Source of the DNA: Flavobacteriia bacterium
GTDB lineage: Bacteria; Bacteroidota; Bacteroidia; Flavobacteriales_D; Crocinitomicaceae
Reading direction: 5' to 3'
NCBI GenBank assembly: GCA_009924735.1
Contig: RFQZ01000016.1
Coordinates: forward strand, 1-56,572
DNA length: 56,572 nt
The translations under genes and the position numbers were made by a program. Shown piece after piece: positions 34,166 through 43,395 of this stretch. Under the pieces are notes generated by a model, which was given only the letters and a program-made list of their open reading frames with translations, searched no databases and had not been told where the DNA came from. Every line of letters starts with the position of its first letter. Positions within the stretch are counted from its first letter, which is position 1.

Positions 34166-35700
34166 TTACGATTGTCGAATTCACTTGCAGTCCTGAAGAA
34201 GCTAAGGATGAAGTTAGTCTTCAGAACCTAATTCGTACCCATTCAGGAAAATCTTTCCCTTATTTTCGTTGGAAAAAACGCAGCATCGATGCGCGAAGCA
34301 GAAACATAAAAATCAACGCAACTTTTGAATGCGCGAATGAACCACTCCCCTCTTTGGTTCCTTTATATGACTTTAAAAACGTAAGCAACGCTCCTGAAAT
34401 TCACATCATTGGAGCAGGTCCTGCTGGGCTTTTCGCTGCCCTACGCGCTTTGGAATTAGGCTATAAACCCGTTGTTTTCGAACGTGGCAAAGATGTACGC
34501 GCGCGCAGAAGAGATTTGGCAAGGATATCAAGGGAGCAACAAGTAGATGAGGAATCCAATTATTGCTATGGAGAAGGAGGTGCAGGAACCTATTCGGATG
34601 GTAAATTATACACCCGTTCCAAAAAGCGCGGTGACGTTGACAAGGTACTTCGGATGTTGGTTTATTTCGGCGCCAATGAAGATATTTTGGTCGACGCACA
34701 CCCTCACATAGGGACCAACAAACTCCCCAACATCATCTCAAAAATCAGGGAGACCATCCAAGCATTTGGTGGCGAAATCCACTTTTTATCAAAACTTACC
34801 CAGCTTAAACGAAACGGAAATAGTATTCAATCCATTCAAATAAACTACGATTACTGGTTGGAGGTCAACACATTAATTTTAGCAACAGGTCACTCAGCGA
34901 GGGATGTCTTTCACATTTTACACAACAACCACATAAAGATTTTGGCAAAACCTTTCGCGCTGGGAGTGAGGATTGAACATGCCCAAACATTAATAGACCA
35001 ACTGCAATACCATGGAAGAACAAACGACGTGTACCTACCTCCAGCATCTTACAGTTTGGTAACCCAAGTAGAGGGGAAAGGCGTTTATTCATTTTGCATG
35101 TGTCCTGGAGGCATCATCGCGCCATGTGCTACTGCGAACGGAGAAGTGGTCACCAATGGTTGGTCTCCCTCCAAACGCAACAATCCATATTCAAATTCAG
35201 GAATCGTTGTATCCATTGAGCCAGGTGACTTTAAAAACCCAGAAGACCCTTTCGTTTGCTTGAATTTTCAACAGGAAATAGAGCGTGGTTGTTACGAAGC
35301 CACCGGAGACAATCAAAAAGTACCTGCCCAAAGAATGAAGGACTTTGTTGAGGGAAAGTTGTCCACTGACTTTCCAAGGACCAGTTATACGCCAGGGATT
35401 GTGAGTATTCGATTGGACAAACTTTTACCTGCATTTATTTCAAAGCGCTTACAAAAAGCTTTTTTAGATTTTGAAAAGAAAATGCCGGGGTATTACACCA
35501 ACGACGCCGTCATTCATGCACCGGAATCAAGGACATCCTCCCCTATTCTTGTTCCCCGTGACCGAGAAAAACTTCACCATGTTGACATCACGAATTTATA
35601 TCCTTGTGCAGAAGGCGCTGGTTACGCAGGTGGAATTGTTTCAGCAGCGATTGACGGAATGAATTGCGTAGAAGCGATGGACGTTAGCCATGATGAATAG
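34162..35700 (+). CDS. FAD-dependent oxidoreductase (COG2509 type)
   Basis: A 512-residue flavoprotein of the COG2509-type FAD-dependent dehydrogenases. The dinucleotide-binding loop IIGAGPAGLFAALRALELG is at about 76-94, and GEGGAGTYSDGKLYTR and a late GYAGGIVSAAIDGM are also family-like. A 70-residue N-terminal domain precedes the FAD loop. Substrate and biological role are unknown; a link to quinone metabolism is possible because of its neighbours but is only a guess. It overlaps porT by four bases (ATGA at 34162-34165) and ends the five-gene run that began at 30507. Confidence 0.85.
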   Translation: MITIVEFTCSPEEAKDEVSLQNLIRTHSGKSFPYFRWKKRSIDARSRNIKINATFECANEPLPSLVPLYDFKNVSNAPEIHIIGAGPAGLFAALRALELGYKPVVFERGKDVRARRRDLARISREQQVDEESNYCYGEGGAGTYSDGKLYTRSKKRGDVDKVLRMLVYFGANEDILVDAHPHIGTNKLPNIISKIRETIQAFGGEIHFLSKLTQLKRNGNSIQSIQINYDYWLEVNTLILATGHSARDVFHILHNNHIKILAKPFALGVRIEHAQTLIDQLQYHGRTNDVYLPPASYSLVTQVEGKGVYSFCMCPGGIIAPCATANGEVVTNGWSPSKRNNPYSNSGIVVSIEPGDFKNPEDPFVCLNFQQEIERGCYEATGDNQKVPAQRMKDFVEGKLSTDFPRTSYTPGIVSIRLDKLLPAFISKRLQKAFLDFEKKMPGYYTNDAVIHAPESRTSSPILVPRDREKLHHVDITNLYPCAEGAGYAGGIVSAAIDGMNCVEAMDVSHDE

Positions 35701-35735
35701 CTGATCCAAGATAAATCTCACAATTACAAATTTTG

Positions 35736-36008
35736 CTATTGATTAACGCTATTGATTACCCTTATTGGTATGATGGCTATTGTCATATAGGGGTAGTACG
35801 GTAAGGCTGAGAGTTTGGAATGCACATCCTCGGCATCCAGTGCCATGACTACCATAAAAATGCCGGACATGTCCAACTTGATAAAGTTATCTACTATGGT
35901 CCCATTTTGCTCCAACTCCATAACAACTTCTTGTTCTCTTGGGAGAAGTTTCATTCGGGTTTCTTGGTCCAATCCTACCAATTGAATGTCAATCATAAAT
36001 TTTTTCAT
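35736..36008 (-). CDS. Small muconolactone isomerase-like protein
   Basis: A 90-residue protein with the alternating strand-helix pattern of dimeric alpha/beta barrel (ferredoxin-like) proteins. It begins KFMIDIQLV and has LLPREQEVVMELEQNGTIVDNF, GIFMVVMALDAEDVHSKLSAL and YMTIAIIPI, resembling muconolactone isomerase-like small proteins. The substrate is unknown. It lies downstream of the AlkB-like gene on the same strand (16 bases), so they may be expressed together, although I see no functional tie. Confidence 0.65.
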   Translation of the reverse strand: MKKFMIDIQLVGLDQETRMKLLPREQEVVMELEQNGTIVDNFIKLDMSGIFMVVMALDAEDVHSKLSALPYYPYMTIAIIPIRVINSVNQ

Positions 36009-36024
36009 GTTTTATTTTTTTAAG

Positions 36025-36645
36025 TTAGTTATTTAATGGAGATAAAATGGTCCTGAAGGTTAGGTTGATTCTTGGATGGTTTATTCGTTTGGTGGGAGGC
36101 AGACGGTGCAGCCAATGCGATTGCGTAGCATCTTTCATTACCAGTAAGCTGCCATGCTCCAAAAGGATTGAAATGGTTTCTTTGGTTTCCTTGTGTTTAA
36201 ATGCAAATTTACGTTCAGCACCAAAACTCAACGATGCGATGGCTCCATTTTTTTTCAAGTCTTTTTCGTCATCGCTGTGCCAAGCCATTCCTTCATCTCC
36301 ATCGTGGTAGAGGTTAAGTAAGCAAGAATTGAATTTTTCTCCGGAAAGTACTTCGCAATGTAATTTCAACGCCGACAATTCATCGGTCCATGGCAAAGCT
36401 CGTTTCGTTATGTTGGAATAGGTATATTCAAAATCTGTATCGCCATACCATGCGACTTTTCGTTTTGTAACCATTCGTTTTCCAAAAATAATGGCCTCGT
36501 CGTTTTTCCATTCAATCGTATTTAACAACCTTTCAAAATAGTGACGAGATTCTTGATTGCCAAAGCATCTCCCAAAATAATTAACCATACCATCCTTTGG
36601 CAATAGGTTTCTTAGGTTGTCCATGTCATTCGTAAACAAATCCAT
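36025..36645 (-). CDS. AlkB-like 2-oxoglutarate-dependent dioxygenase
   Basis: Iron(II)/2-oxoglutarate dioxygenase of the AlkB family, removing alkyl groups from DNA or RNA bases; it resembles the AlkB2/AlkB3-like bacterial type. The 206-residue protein has NLYHDGDEGMAWHSDDE (His and Asp iron ligands), SLSFGAERKFAFKHK, and HWLHRLPPTKRI with RINLTFRTI (third His and the 2-oxoglutarate Arg). It lacks a signal peptide, so it is cytoplasmic. It is divergent from mnmA, 105 bases away. Confidence 0.92.
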   Translation of the reverse strand: MDLFTNDMDNLRNLLPKDGMVNYFGRCFGNQESRHYFERLLNTIEWKNDEAIIFGKRMVTKRKVAWYGDTDFEYTYSNITKRALPWTDELSALKLHCEVLSGEKFNSCLLNLYHDGDEGMAWHSDDEKDLKKNGAIASLSFGAERKFAFKHKETKETISILLEHGSLLVMKDATQSHWLHRLPPTKRINHPRINLTFRTILSPLNN

Positions 36646-36750
36646 ATTTCTGCGGGGGTTGATGGCGCGATACTAAAGTAGTTATTATTTTTTGCTTGCC
36701 CTTGGCAAGGCACTGAAAACCCTTCCGGCTTAATTTTTTACCTTTACAAA

Positions 36751-37929
36751 ATGAAACGAGTGGTTGTCGGTCTGTCCGGAGGTGTAGATTCAAGCGTAGC
36801 GGCCTATCTTTTGGTACAGCAAGGGTATGAAGTCATTGGCATGTTTATGCGCAATTGGCACGACGAATCTGTTACCCTTTCCAACGACTGTCCATGGATT
36901 GATGATGCCAACGACGCCTTGCTGGTAGCGCAACACCTTAACATTCCGTTTCAAGTGGTTGACCTGAGCGAATCCTATAAAACACGGATTGTGGACTACA
37001 TGTTCAAGGAATACAGCGAAGGAAGAACGCCCAATCCAGACATTCTTTGCAACCGTGAAATTAAGTTTGATGTGTTTATGAAGGAAGCGATGGCCTTGGG
37101 AGCAGATTATGTGGCTACGGGACATTATTGCAGGAAAATCAGTCACGAAGATGGTACTTTTGGCCTATGCGATGGATTGGACCAAGGGAAGGATCAATCG
37201 TATTTTTTATGTCAAATATCCCAAGAACAACTGAGCAAGGCGCTTTTTCCCATTGGGGATTTGCAAAAATCTCAGGTTCGGAAAATTGCTGCAGAAATGG
37301 GATTGATTACCGCTGAAAAGAAGGATTCTCAAGGATTATGCTTCGTAGGAAAAATCAGTTTACCTATTTTTTTACAGCAACAGTTGGCACCGAGAGAAGG
37401 TGTAATCATCGAAGTACCCTCAGATTTAGCGATTTATAAAACATACAATGCCTTGCCTGAAGACTTTGATCACTTGGAAGCATTGTCAGCCCCTTTTGTA
37501 TATCAAAAGGAGGACGGAATAAAAGTAGCTGACCATCAAGGTGCGCATTATTACACCATTGGTCAACGAAAAGGATTGCACATTGGGGGCAGGCCAAATC
37601 CGAGCTTTGTATTGGCAACGGATGTTGAAACGAATGTGATCTATTCTGGACAAACAGATGCACACCCGGGGATGTTCCACAAAGCTTTAAAAATCTCAAC
37701 AGAAGGAATCAATTGGATACAAAAAATCCCTGAATCTTATTTGATTAAGGGATGGAAATGCAAGGTTCGCATTCGATATAGACAAGGACTTCAAGATGCG
37801 AGAATGTACAACAAAGACGGCGTATTGTACATTCTATTTGTGAAACCTCAGCGAGGCATTGCCCCTGGACAATTTGCGGCATGGTACAAGGGCGAAGAAC
37901 TCATGGGTTCGGGTTGTATTACCTATTAG
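36751..37929 (+). CDS. mnmA: tRNA-specific 2-thiouridylase
   Basis: Adds sulfur to U34 of tRNA-Lys, -Glu and -Gln using ATP and a persulfide. The 392-residue protein has the PP-loop [26 protein letters not shown], the catalytic Cys in [12 protein letters not shown], and the second Cys in [11 protein letters not shown], then the central and C-terminal beta domains ([10 protein letters not shown]). All functional residues seem present. It overlaps the convergent 64-residue ORF by four bases. The sulfur relay proteins are not nearby. Confidence 0.96.
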   Translation: MKRVVVGLSGGVDSSVAAYLLVQQGYEVIGMFMRNWHDESVTLSNDCPWIDDANDALLVAQHLNIPFQVVDLSESYKTRIVDYMFKEYSEGRTPNPDILCNREIKFDVFMKEAMALGADYVATGHYCRKISHEDGTFGLCDGLDQGKDQSYFLCQISQEQLSKALFPIGDLQKSQVRKIAAEMGLITAEKKDSQGLCFVGKISLPIFLQQQLAPREGVIIEVPSDLAIYKTYNALPEDFDHLEALSAPFVYQKEDGIKVADHQGAHYYTIGQRKGLHIGGRPNPSFVLATDVETNVIYSGQTDAHPGMFHKALKISTEGINWIQKIPESYLIKGWKCKVRIRYRQGLQDARMYNKDGVLYILFVKPQRGIAPGQFAAWYKGEELMGSGCITY

Positions 37930-38120
37930 TTTAAGTTAACGGAGAAGAAAATTGAGTTATTCGCTTCGGTTTCCGTAGACCACGACCTGATTTTATCCAT
38001 TAAATCTGCTACTTGCAAAACATTCAAGTCAGATCCAGAACCTCTCTCTCTGTGCTCAGAAAGTTTCAATTTCGCTTGTCTTAATCCTTTGGTTCTTAAG
38101 TTTTCGTTGTAAGTTGTCAT
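37926..38120 (-). CDS. Small hypothetical protein
   Basis: A 64-residue protein: [20 protein letters not shown] at the start, then [20 protein letters not shown] and a hydrophilic end. It has no motif I know and no membrane segment. It overlaps the mnmA stop by four bases. It has a proper ATG and helical-looking composition, so it may be real, but there is no supporting neighbour. Between this gene and the nuclease gene upstream lies a short palindromic stretch (38137-38170). Confidence 0.45.
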   Translation of the reverse strand: MTTYNENLRTKGLRQAKLKLSEHRERGSGSDLNVLQVADLMDKIRSWSTETEANNSIFFSVNLN

Positions 38121-38191
38121 AAGTATTTTTTGTTAAACTGAGACGTCTTACGGACGAAGTAGACTGAGGTTACAAAAATTTACTTTTGACT

Positions 38192-39196
38192 TTAAGGTTG
38201 ATGCTGATAACAATAGCCGCTTTCATCTAAAGTCATTCGTTTGCAGCGGTTTCCGGCTTTGGTGGTTCCAAGGCATTGGGTCGAAGTCGAATTTCCTCCT
38301 TGATGCGTTCGTGATGAATGGCTTCTGGTTACATATCGCGCGCCCCAAGTCCAGCATGAAAGGCACAATTCCGACTCTAATTTGTTTTCCGAAGCATCCT
38401 TTAATTTTGGATAAAAGTCAATCCCAGTGACCTTTTCAACTTGATCTACTGCGTATGCATAGGATTGAATGTCTTTCTTACTTCCCTCATTGGGCATGAT
38501 GAATCCAATGGCTTTCACTTCATCGCCTGTGTAATCCAAAATCACTTTGTAATAATACTTCGGAACATCTACGCCATCGGGTCCAATTTCAGAGAGCTTT
38601 CCATTAAGTACAGGACCTGTTACCACATAAATCTTTTCATTTTCAACCGCCCAAGATCGCACCTGCTCTTCCAATCGTTTCCAAATCCCTCGGTTAAAAC
38701 TTGGGTCTTGCGGACTCATGTTGCTGTAATAAAAAGACTCTTGCATGGTTTGCTGCGACCAACTCATATCGGCTGCAGGTGCCAAGTGTCCACGGTCATA
38801 GCCTGACCTTTTGTAATCTGCATCTTTTGCAGAACCCGACGAAACCAATGGATCCTCTCTAAAATCGTTTGATCTTTCGTAGCCTTTCTGTGTTTCTTCC
38901 TTTGTGAGTTCATAGGCCACCCAATAGGCTTGCTCTTGTTTTTCAGCGTATTGAAAGGCATAACCGAGGTGACGAAGGATGGGCGCAGACACGTTGAGTG
39001 CGGGAATTTCTAAGGAACCAATCTCATCCACTGGCAACTTTACCAAGGAATCTGTATCCGCGACTTGCACCTGTGGTTGTGTTGTATTTTTAGGTGTGCT
39101 CGTTTTAGCTTGCGGAGGGTTACATGAAAGCGCTATCCATACGAACAGACCCAACCCAAGTAAAATGACTCTGTAATTACCTAATGTTTTCTTCAT
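38192..39196 (-). CDS. Secreted DNA/RNA non-specific endonuclease (NUC1-type)
   Basis: A 334-residue lipoprotein nuclease of the beta-beta-alpha-metal (NUC1, Serratia-type) family. The signal peptide ends at the lipobox (VWIALSCNPP, Cys25), followed by a Thr/Pro/Gln linker. The catalytic motif YDRGHLAPAADMSW carries the general-base His; YYSNMSPQDPSFNRGIW carries the metal-binding Asn. A C-terminal Cys/His motif (QCLGTTKAGNRCKRMTLD then YCYQHQP) looks like a small metal-binding tail and is unusual for this family. It would degrade extracellular or periplasmic nucleic acid. It overlaps the GNAT gene by 20 bases. Confidence 0.9.
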   Translation of the reverse strand: MKKTLGNYRVILLGLGLFVWIALSCNPPQAKTSTPKNTTQPQVQVADTDSLVKLPVDEIGSLEIPALNVSAPILRHLGYAFQYAEKQEQAYWVAYELTKEETQKGYERSNDFREDPLVSSGSAKDADYKRSGYDRGHLAPAADMSWSQQTMQESFYYSNMSPQDPSFNRGIWKRLEEQVRSWAVENEKIYVVTGPVLNGKLSEIGPDGVDVPKYYYKVILDYTGDEVKAIGFIMPNEGSKKDIQSYAYAVDQVEKVTGIDFYPKLKDASENKLESELCLSCWTWGARYVTRSHSSRTHQGGNSTSTQCLGTTKAGNRCKRMTLDESGYCYQHQP

Positions 39197-39614
39197 GTTG
39201 TGTCAAAATAAAATGAAATCCTTTGGGTTCAAATCCTTGGTTGTAAAAAAACTTATGTGCCTTAAAATTGTTTGTGTATGAATCCAGCGCAACCATGTTG
39301 CACTTAAGTGAAATCGCTTTATCCTTCAGGAAATCAACCATTGTTTTACCAGCCCCTAAACTTCTATGCTTCGGATCTACGACGATGTTATCGATTTCCA
39401 AATACTTCCCACACCATAACTTATTGCCAAACCAAAATCCTGAAAGTCCGATGCAACGTCCTTCCAAAAACACCGCGACCTGTCCGTAATTGTGCTGCAA
39501 CATAAAATCCAGTTCTTCAGCATATTTATCTAAATTAAGTGTCGGATACAAGGTTTGTAAAATCGGTAGACATTCCAACATTTCTTCCTTGGTTTTTAAT
39601 TCTCTAATCTCCAT
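39177..39614 (-). CDS. GNAT-family N-acetyltransferase
   Basis: A 145-residue acetyltransferase of the GNAT fold, using acetyl-CoA; the substrate is unknown. The core has GLSGFWFGNKLWCGKYLEID, then IVVDPKHRSLGAGKTMVDFL, where the RxxGAGK-type loop binds the CoA pyrophosphate, and a C-terminal AHKFFYNQGFEPKGFHF typical of the last strands. The gene sits two bases after the S9 peptidase gene and overlaps the nuclease gene that follows by 20 bases, so the three are probably one transcript. Confidence 0.88.
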   Translation of the reverse strand: MEIRELKTKEEMLECLPILQTLYPTLNLDKYAEELDFMLQHNYGQVAVFLEGRCIGLSGFWFGNKLWCGKYLEIDNIVVDPKHRSLGAGKTMVDFLKDKAISLKCNMVALDSYTNNFKAHKFFYNQGFEPKGFHFILTQHEENIR

Positions 39615-39616
39615 CG

Positions 39617-41959
39617 CTATTTCTTTAGGGTGAGGTGGGTTTCAAAAAGGTTTAAGATTCTTCTGTATTCATCGTGCCAAGAATACGCTTCTTGAAAACC
39701 ATGAGATTCAACGGGATAAGCAGCCAATTCCCAATCCTTCTTACCCAGTTCAATGAGTCGTTGCTGCAACCTCACTATGTCTTGAAACTGCACATTGTCA
39801 TCCACCATTCCATGCAGCATCAATAAAGGTTTATTCAAGCCTTCAGCGTAGTAAATGGGTGAGCTTCTTCGGTAAGCCAAGGCGTCAGTCTCTGGATAGT
39901 TCAAAATGTTTGAGGTATATTCTTGGTTGTAATGCGCCCAGTCCGTAACCGAACGCAAAGCTGCTCCACACGCGAAAGCATCTGGATGTTGAAACAATCC
40001 CATCAACGTAACGAATCCTCCATAAGAACCTCCATAGATTCCAACACGGGTTGAATCAATCTTGAATTTTTCAACGAGGTATTTTTTTGCATCTATAAAA
40101 TCTTGTACGTCCCTCCCACCCATGTGACGATACACAGCGGTGCGGTAATCTCTGCCATAGCCTGCACTTGCACGGTAGTCTACATCCAACACGGTAAAAC
40201 CTTTGTCCACCAACAAATTATGAAACATGTACTCACGATAATATTGACTCCACCAAGAATGTGCATTTTGCAAATAGCCCGCACCATGGACAAAAAGAAC
40301 AGCCGCACCGTTTTTCGCTTCGGGACTTGGTTCATACATTCGCGCGTGGACATCCTTTCCATCACTGGCCTTAAAACGTATATAATTAGGGGTTTTCCAA
40401 GAATAATCTTTAAAAGATTGACTTTGAGAATACGTTACCCGGGTAACTTGTTTCTCCCCTATTTTCAAGCAAATTTCCCAAGGATTGGTCGCTGTTGAAT
40501 ACAAATAAGCCAAACTTTGCTCATCTGGCGACATTGCTACATCCTTCACCCCACCTTCATTGATACGCAAGAGTGGAACCCTTTTCTTATGTATGCGGTG
40601 AATGGAAGCCAAGTTTACCACCCCTGGATTTGAAAGGTTGTCTGTCACAAAATACTTTGTTCCATCGCTACTTAACGCAACGGAATGCATTTCAAAATCA
40701 GTTGTCCCCGGATAAACCAAATCCTTTTTCTTGCTGGAAAATTGCCATTCATACAACTGAGAAAATCCATTTTCCTCAGATTGAAAAAAGACCACTTCAT
40801 CCTGTTGTGCAAAACCAAGCGTACCTCCCTCCATGTTCCACTCTGAAATGCCAGGTCCTCCGATCCATGCATCGTCATGCTGATGCTCAATCTCTGTAAC
40901 TTTCGCTGTTTTTAAATCTACGAGTACAATCCAACGATCCTTGTTGTCTGCGGCACGAACATCCAACAATGCCAACGCTTTAGAATCGGCAAATACAGGA
41001 TCATGGATGAACAAATTGCGATCTTGTTTTAAGAACATCCCACCCGTTGTATCCATGTAACTTGGCTTTTTCCGAATGTCCGTCAATGCACTAAAATCAA
41101 GCTGAACAAGGGTGTCTTGGCTGATCATATGCAGGTACATTTTTTGGTTGGGTTCGTTGTTACTCACCTTCGCCCTTGCATCCATACTTTGCACGTACCC
41201 ATCGGAAGTGATAAAGGCAGGAACCGAAGTGGACATGTCATTGGTAGGGTCTTCAACCCGAAGAAAAACCACCTTGTTAGGAAGTTGTAAAAAACGTCCT
41301 GAAATAGAACCAAAATCAGAGGGCAATTCCGTTTCTTTTATTAGGTCAAACCTTGAATAAATTGGACTTTTTGTTTTCTTTGAGTGATCACTTATGTATT
41401 GAAACAATTCAACTTGTTGTCGCTGTAAATAGGTTGAATCTGGTGTTTTTTGATTTATAGGTCCGACATAATGGGTCAATTGCACAAAACGATTCGTGCC
41501 TAAGGCTGAAAAATCCAACGCATAAAAATCATCGTCCATGCGCAGGGAGGCATAATTGCCCGAAACCCTTGTCAAATCTGACAAAAGATGATCTGTTTGA
41601 AACAATATGTTCGATACGCCTGTTTTCCGGTCGGTGAGCACGAGGCTATTTCCGAGGATTGAAAGTTGATTTGGAAACTTTGCTTGGGACTTGTCAAAAA
41701 ACACTACTTCGCGGTAATCTTTTTCACTGATTTCATTCAAAGCAGCAGTCTTAACCCAATATACGTAAGGTTCTGCTTCTTCTTTACCGTCCTTATTCCA
41801 ACGAAAGTAAATGGCAGTGCCCTGAAGGTTCCAAGACGGGGATTCTGGCCAAAAACCGGTAAACCCTTGTCCCTTCATGATTTCTTTCAAATCCAAGGCA
41901 GGTTGAGCCAAACCGACAAAAAAGCTTAACAAAGCTATGAGGAGAATCGTATATCGCAT
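39617..41959 (-). CDS. Secreted S9-family serine peptidase (DPP-IV/prolyl oligopeptidase type)
   Basis: A 780-residue exported peptidase with an N-terminal beta-propeller and C-terminal alpha/beta hydrolase domain. Signal peptide about 1-19. The catalytic Ser lies in GIYGGSYGGFVTLMG, Asp in MLHGMVDDNVQF, and His in PVESHGFQEAYSWHDE. Such enzymes cut di- or oligopeptides, often after Pro, in the periplasm. ATG 41959 begins the signal peptide; an 11-residue extension is not needed. It is first of the S9-GNAT-nuclease set on the minus strand and divergent from an FkbM gene (45 bases). Confidence 0.92.
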   Translation of the reverse strand: MRYTILLIALLSFFVGLAQPALDLKEIMKGQGFTGFWPESPSWNLQGTAIYFRWNKDGKEEAEPYVYWVKTAALNEISEKDYREVVFFDKSQAKFPNQLSILGNSLVLTDRKTGVSNILFQTDHLLSDLTRVSGNYASLRMDDDFYALDFSALGTNRFVQLTHYVGPINQKTPDSTYLQRQQVELFQYISDHSKKTKSPIYSRFDLIKETELPSDFGSISGRFLQLPNKVVFLRVEDPTNDMSTSVPAFITSDGYVQSMDARAKVSNNEPNQKMYLHMISQDTLVQLDFSALTDIRKKPSYMDTTGGMFLKQDRNLFIHDPVFADSKALALLDVRAADNKDRWIVLVDLKTAKVTEIEHQHDDAWIGGPGISEWNMEGGTLGFAQQDEVVFFQSEENGFSQLYEWQFSSKKKDLVYPGTTDFEMHSVALSSDGTKYFVTDNLSNPGVVNLASIHRIHKKRVPLLRINEGGVKDVAMSPDEQSLAYLYSTATNPWEICLKIGEKQVTRVTYSQSQSFKDYSWKTPNYIRFKASDGKDVHARMYEPSPEAKNGAAVLFVHGAGYLQNAHSWWSQYYREYMFHNLLVDKGFTVLDVDYRASAGYGRDYRTAVYRHMGGRDVQDFIDAKKYLVEKFKIDSTRVGIYGGSYGGFVTLMGLFQHPDAFACGAALRSVTDWAHYNQEYTSNILNYPETDALAYRRSSPIYYAEGLNKPLLMLHGMVDDNVQFQDIVRLQQRLIELGKKDWELAAYPVESHGFQEAYSWHDEYRRILNLFETHLTLKK

Positions 41960-42004
41960 AGAATTTTCGATAAAAATAGCGACAAAAACCATACTTTCGC
42001 AACA

Positions 42005-42772
42005 ATGATTTACCTAATCAAAAAGTGGTTATACCGGATATTGCCGACCTCGTTGTATTTGTATGCAATGCAAAAAGGTTTTATTTTTCTGTATGATTTA
42101 GGGCTGCTTAAGAACGATTCGCGTTTCAAGTTTCATTACGGGATCAAAAAATTGATTGTTGAGGACGACATCGTTTTAGACATCGGCGCGAACTTAGGTT
42201 ATTTCTCCATGCTTTTTGCTCGCTTAAATCGGAAAGGAAAACTTTATGCAATTGAACCTATACCCTTATTTTTCAATCGATTAAAAAAAATTCTTTCAAA
42301 ATACAAACACGCCATTCCTCTGCACACAGCTTTCGGAGAAAAGGCCGGTACTTTGTACATGGTGATGCCTGTACAACAAGGAACCTTACGTACTGGACTG
42401 CCACACGTGATAGATCCAAGTGACCTTGCCAACCACTCAAATCCATTGGAGGTACCCGTCTTAAACGCAAGCGAATTTTTAGCATCCATCGAGCGCTTAG
42501 ACTATATAAAATGTGACATTGAGGGCTACGAATGGGTAGTGTTTAATTCCATTCAACCACACATTTCTCGGTTAAGACCCGTGGTTCAGGTAGAGATCTC
42601 AGAGGTTAACATCCCGTTGTTTCTTAGTTATTTTGAAGAATTGGGATACGTTCAAACTGGTATTTACAACCACAAGTTGATAGTGGAATCCGGGAAACAG
42701 AAGGAAACTTCAGACTTTTTGTTCATTCCCAAAGAACGAATGTTGGCCCTTTTCACTAAATTCAATGCGTAA
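42005..42772 (+). CDS. FkbM-family methyltransferase
   Basis: A 255-residue S-adenosylmethionine-dependent methyltransferase of the FkbM family, commonly linked to methylation of surface sugars or small molecules. It has VLDIGANLGYFSMLFARLN for SAM binding, LYAIEPIPLFFNRL, and the family signature YIKCDIEGYEWVVF. The N-terminal 30 residues are rather hydrophobic (MIYLIKKWLYRILPTSLYLY). The following lipoprotein gene starts at its stop (TAATG). The natural acceptor is unknown. Confidence 0.88.
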   Translation: MIYLIKKWLYRILPTSLYLYAMQKGFIFLYDLGLLKNDSRFKFHYGIKKLIVEDDIVLDIGANLGYFSMLFARLNRKGKLYAIEPIPLFFNRLKKILSKYKHAIPLHTAFGEKAGTLYMVMPVQQGTLRTGLPHVIDPSDLANHSNPLEVPVLNASEFLASIERLDYIKCDIEGYEWVVFNSIQPHISRLRPVVQVEISEVNIPLFLSYFEELGYVQTGIYNHKLIVESGKQKETSDFLFIPKERMLALFTKFNA

Positions 42773-43395
42773 TGAAAAGAATCATTTTATACACAACTCT
42801 ATTTTTATTGGCTTTAGGATGTGAGAAAGGTGCAGGGACTTTTACGGTAACAGGCACGATCTACGACGACTCTTTCGAAAGTCCTTTGGCGAATGCCAAA
42901 ATTGAACTGTATGGTGTATCGGTAGGAAACAATCAAATATCTATGGTGGCAAGTGGAATCACCGACAATGCAGGAAAATACCAACTGTCCTTTACCCGAA
43001 CACGAACTGAGAAATACGTGCTGAAGGTGATTAAAAATGATTATTTCACATTGGAAGAGGATATTTACTATTCATCGCTGACATTGAAGGATGACAACGT
43101 GCGAAACTACACCACAACCGCCAAATCTTGGGTAGAAATTCGCATCAACAACACAAATCCGGTAGGTTCAGACCACCTTCAGTTTATCCGTCAGCTTGGG
43201 AAAGCGAATTGCAGCGAATGTTGTGGCTCAGGCTTACAGCATTATTACGGTGCTCAAAACACCTCTCTCTTTTGCGTGAACGATGGAAACAAACCTTACT
43301 CCATAGAATATGCAGTTTTTGGCACATCAAACACGGGGGTTTTGCAGGTGAATACCACGGCATTCGACACAACGGTACTTTACCTTACCTACTAA
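42772..43395 (+). CDS. Lipoprotein with carboxypeptidase-regulatory-like domain
   Basis: A 207-residue lipoprotein: signal peptide ending LLALGCEKGAG (Cys17 lipidated), then a beta-sandwich like the carboxypeptidase regulatory domain (TGTIYDDSFESPLANAKIEL, ITDNAGKYQLSF). The second half has an unusual Cys cluster, ANCSECCGSGLQHYYG, and a further FCVNDG. The role is unknown. It is coupled to the FkbM gene by a TAATG overlap and overlaps the convergent VanX-like gene by four bases. Confidence 0.75.
   Translation: MKRIILYTTLFLLALGCEKGAGTFTVTGTIYDDSFESPLANAKIELYGVSVGNNQISMVASGITDNAGKYQLSFTRTRTEKYVLKVIKNDYFTLEEDIYYSSLTLKDDNVRNYTTTAKSWVEIRINNTNPVGSDHLQFIRQLGKANCSECCGSGLQHYYGAQNTSLFCVNDGNKPYSIEYAVFGTSNTGVLQVNTTAFDTTVLYLTY

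Noticed and set aside
38137..38170. Hairpin-like stretch between the 64-residue ORF and the nuclease gene, with repeated ACTGAG
   Set aside because: Stems are short (GTC plus TAC with a bulge) and there is no T run or tRNA similarity, so I do not call a terminator or a palindrome element here.
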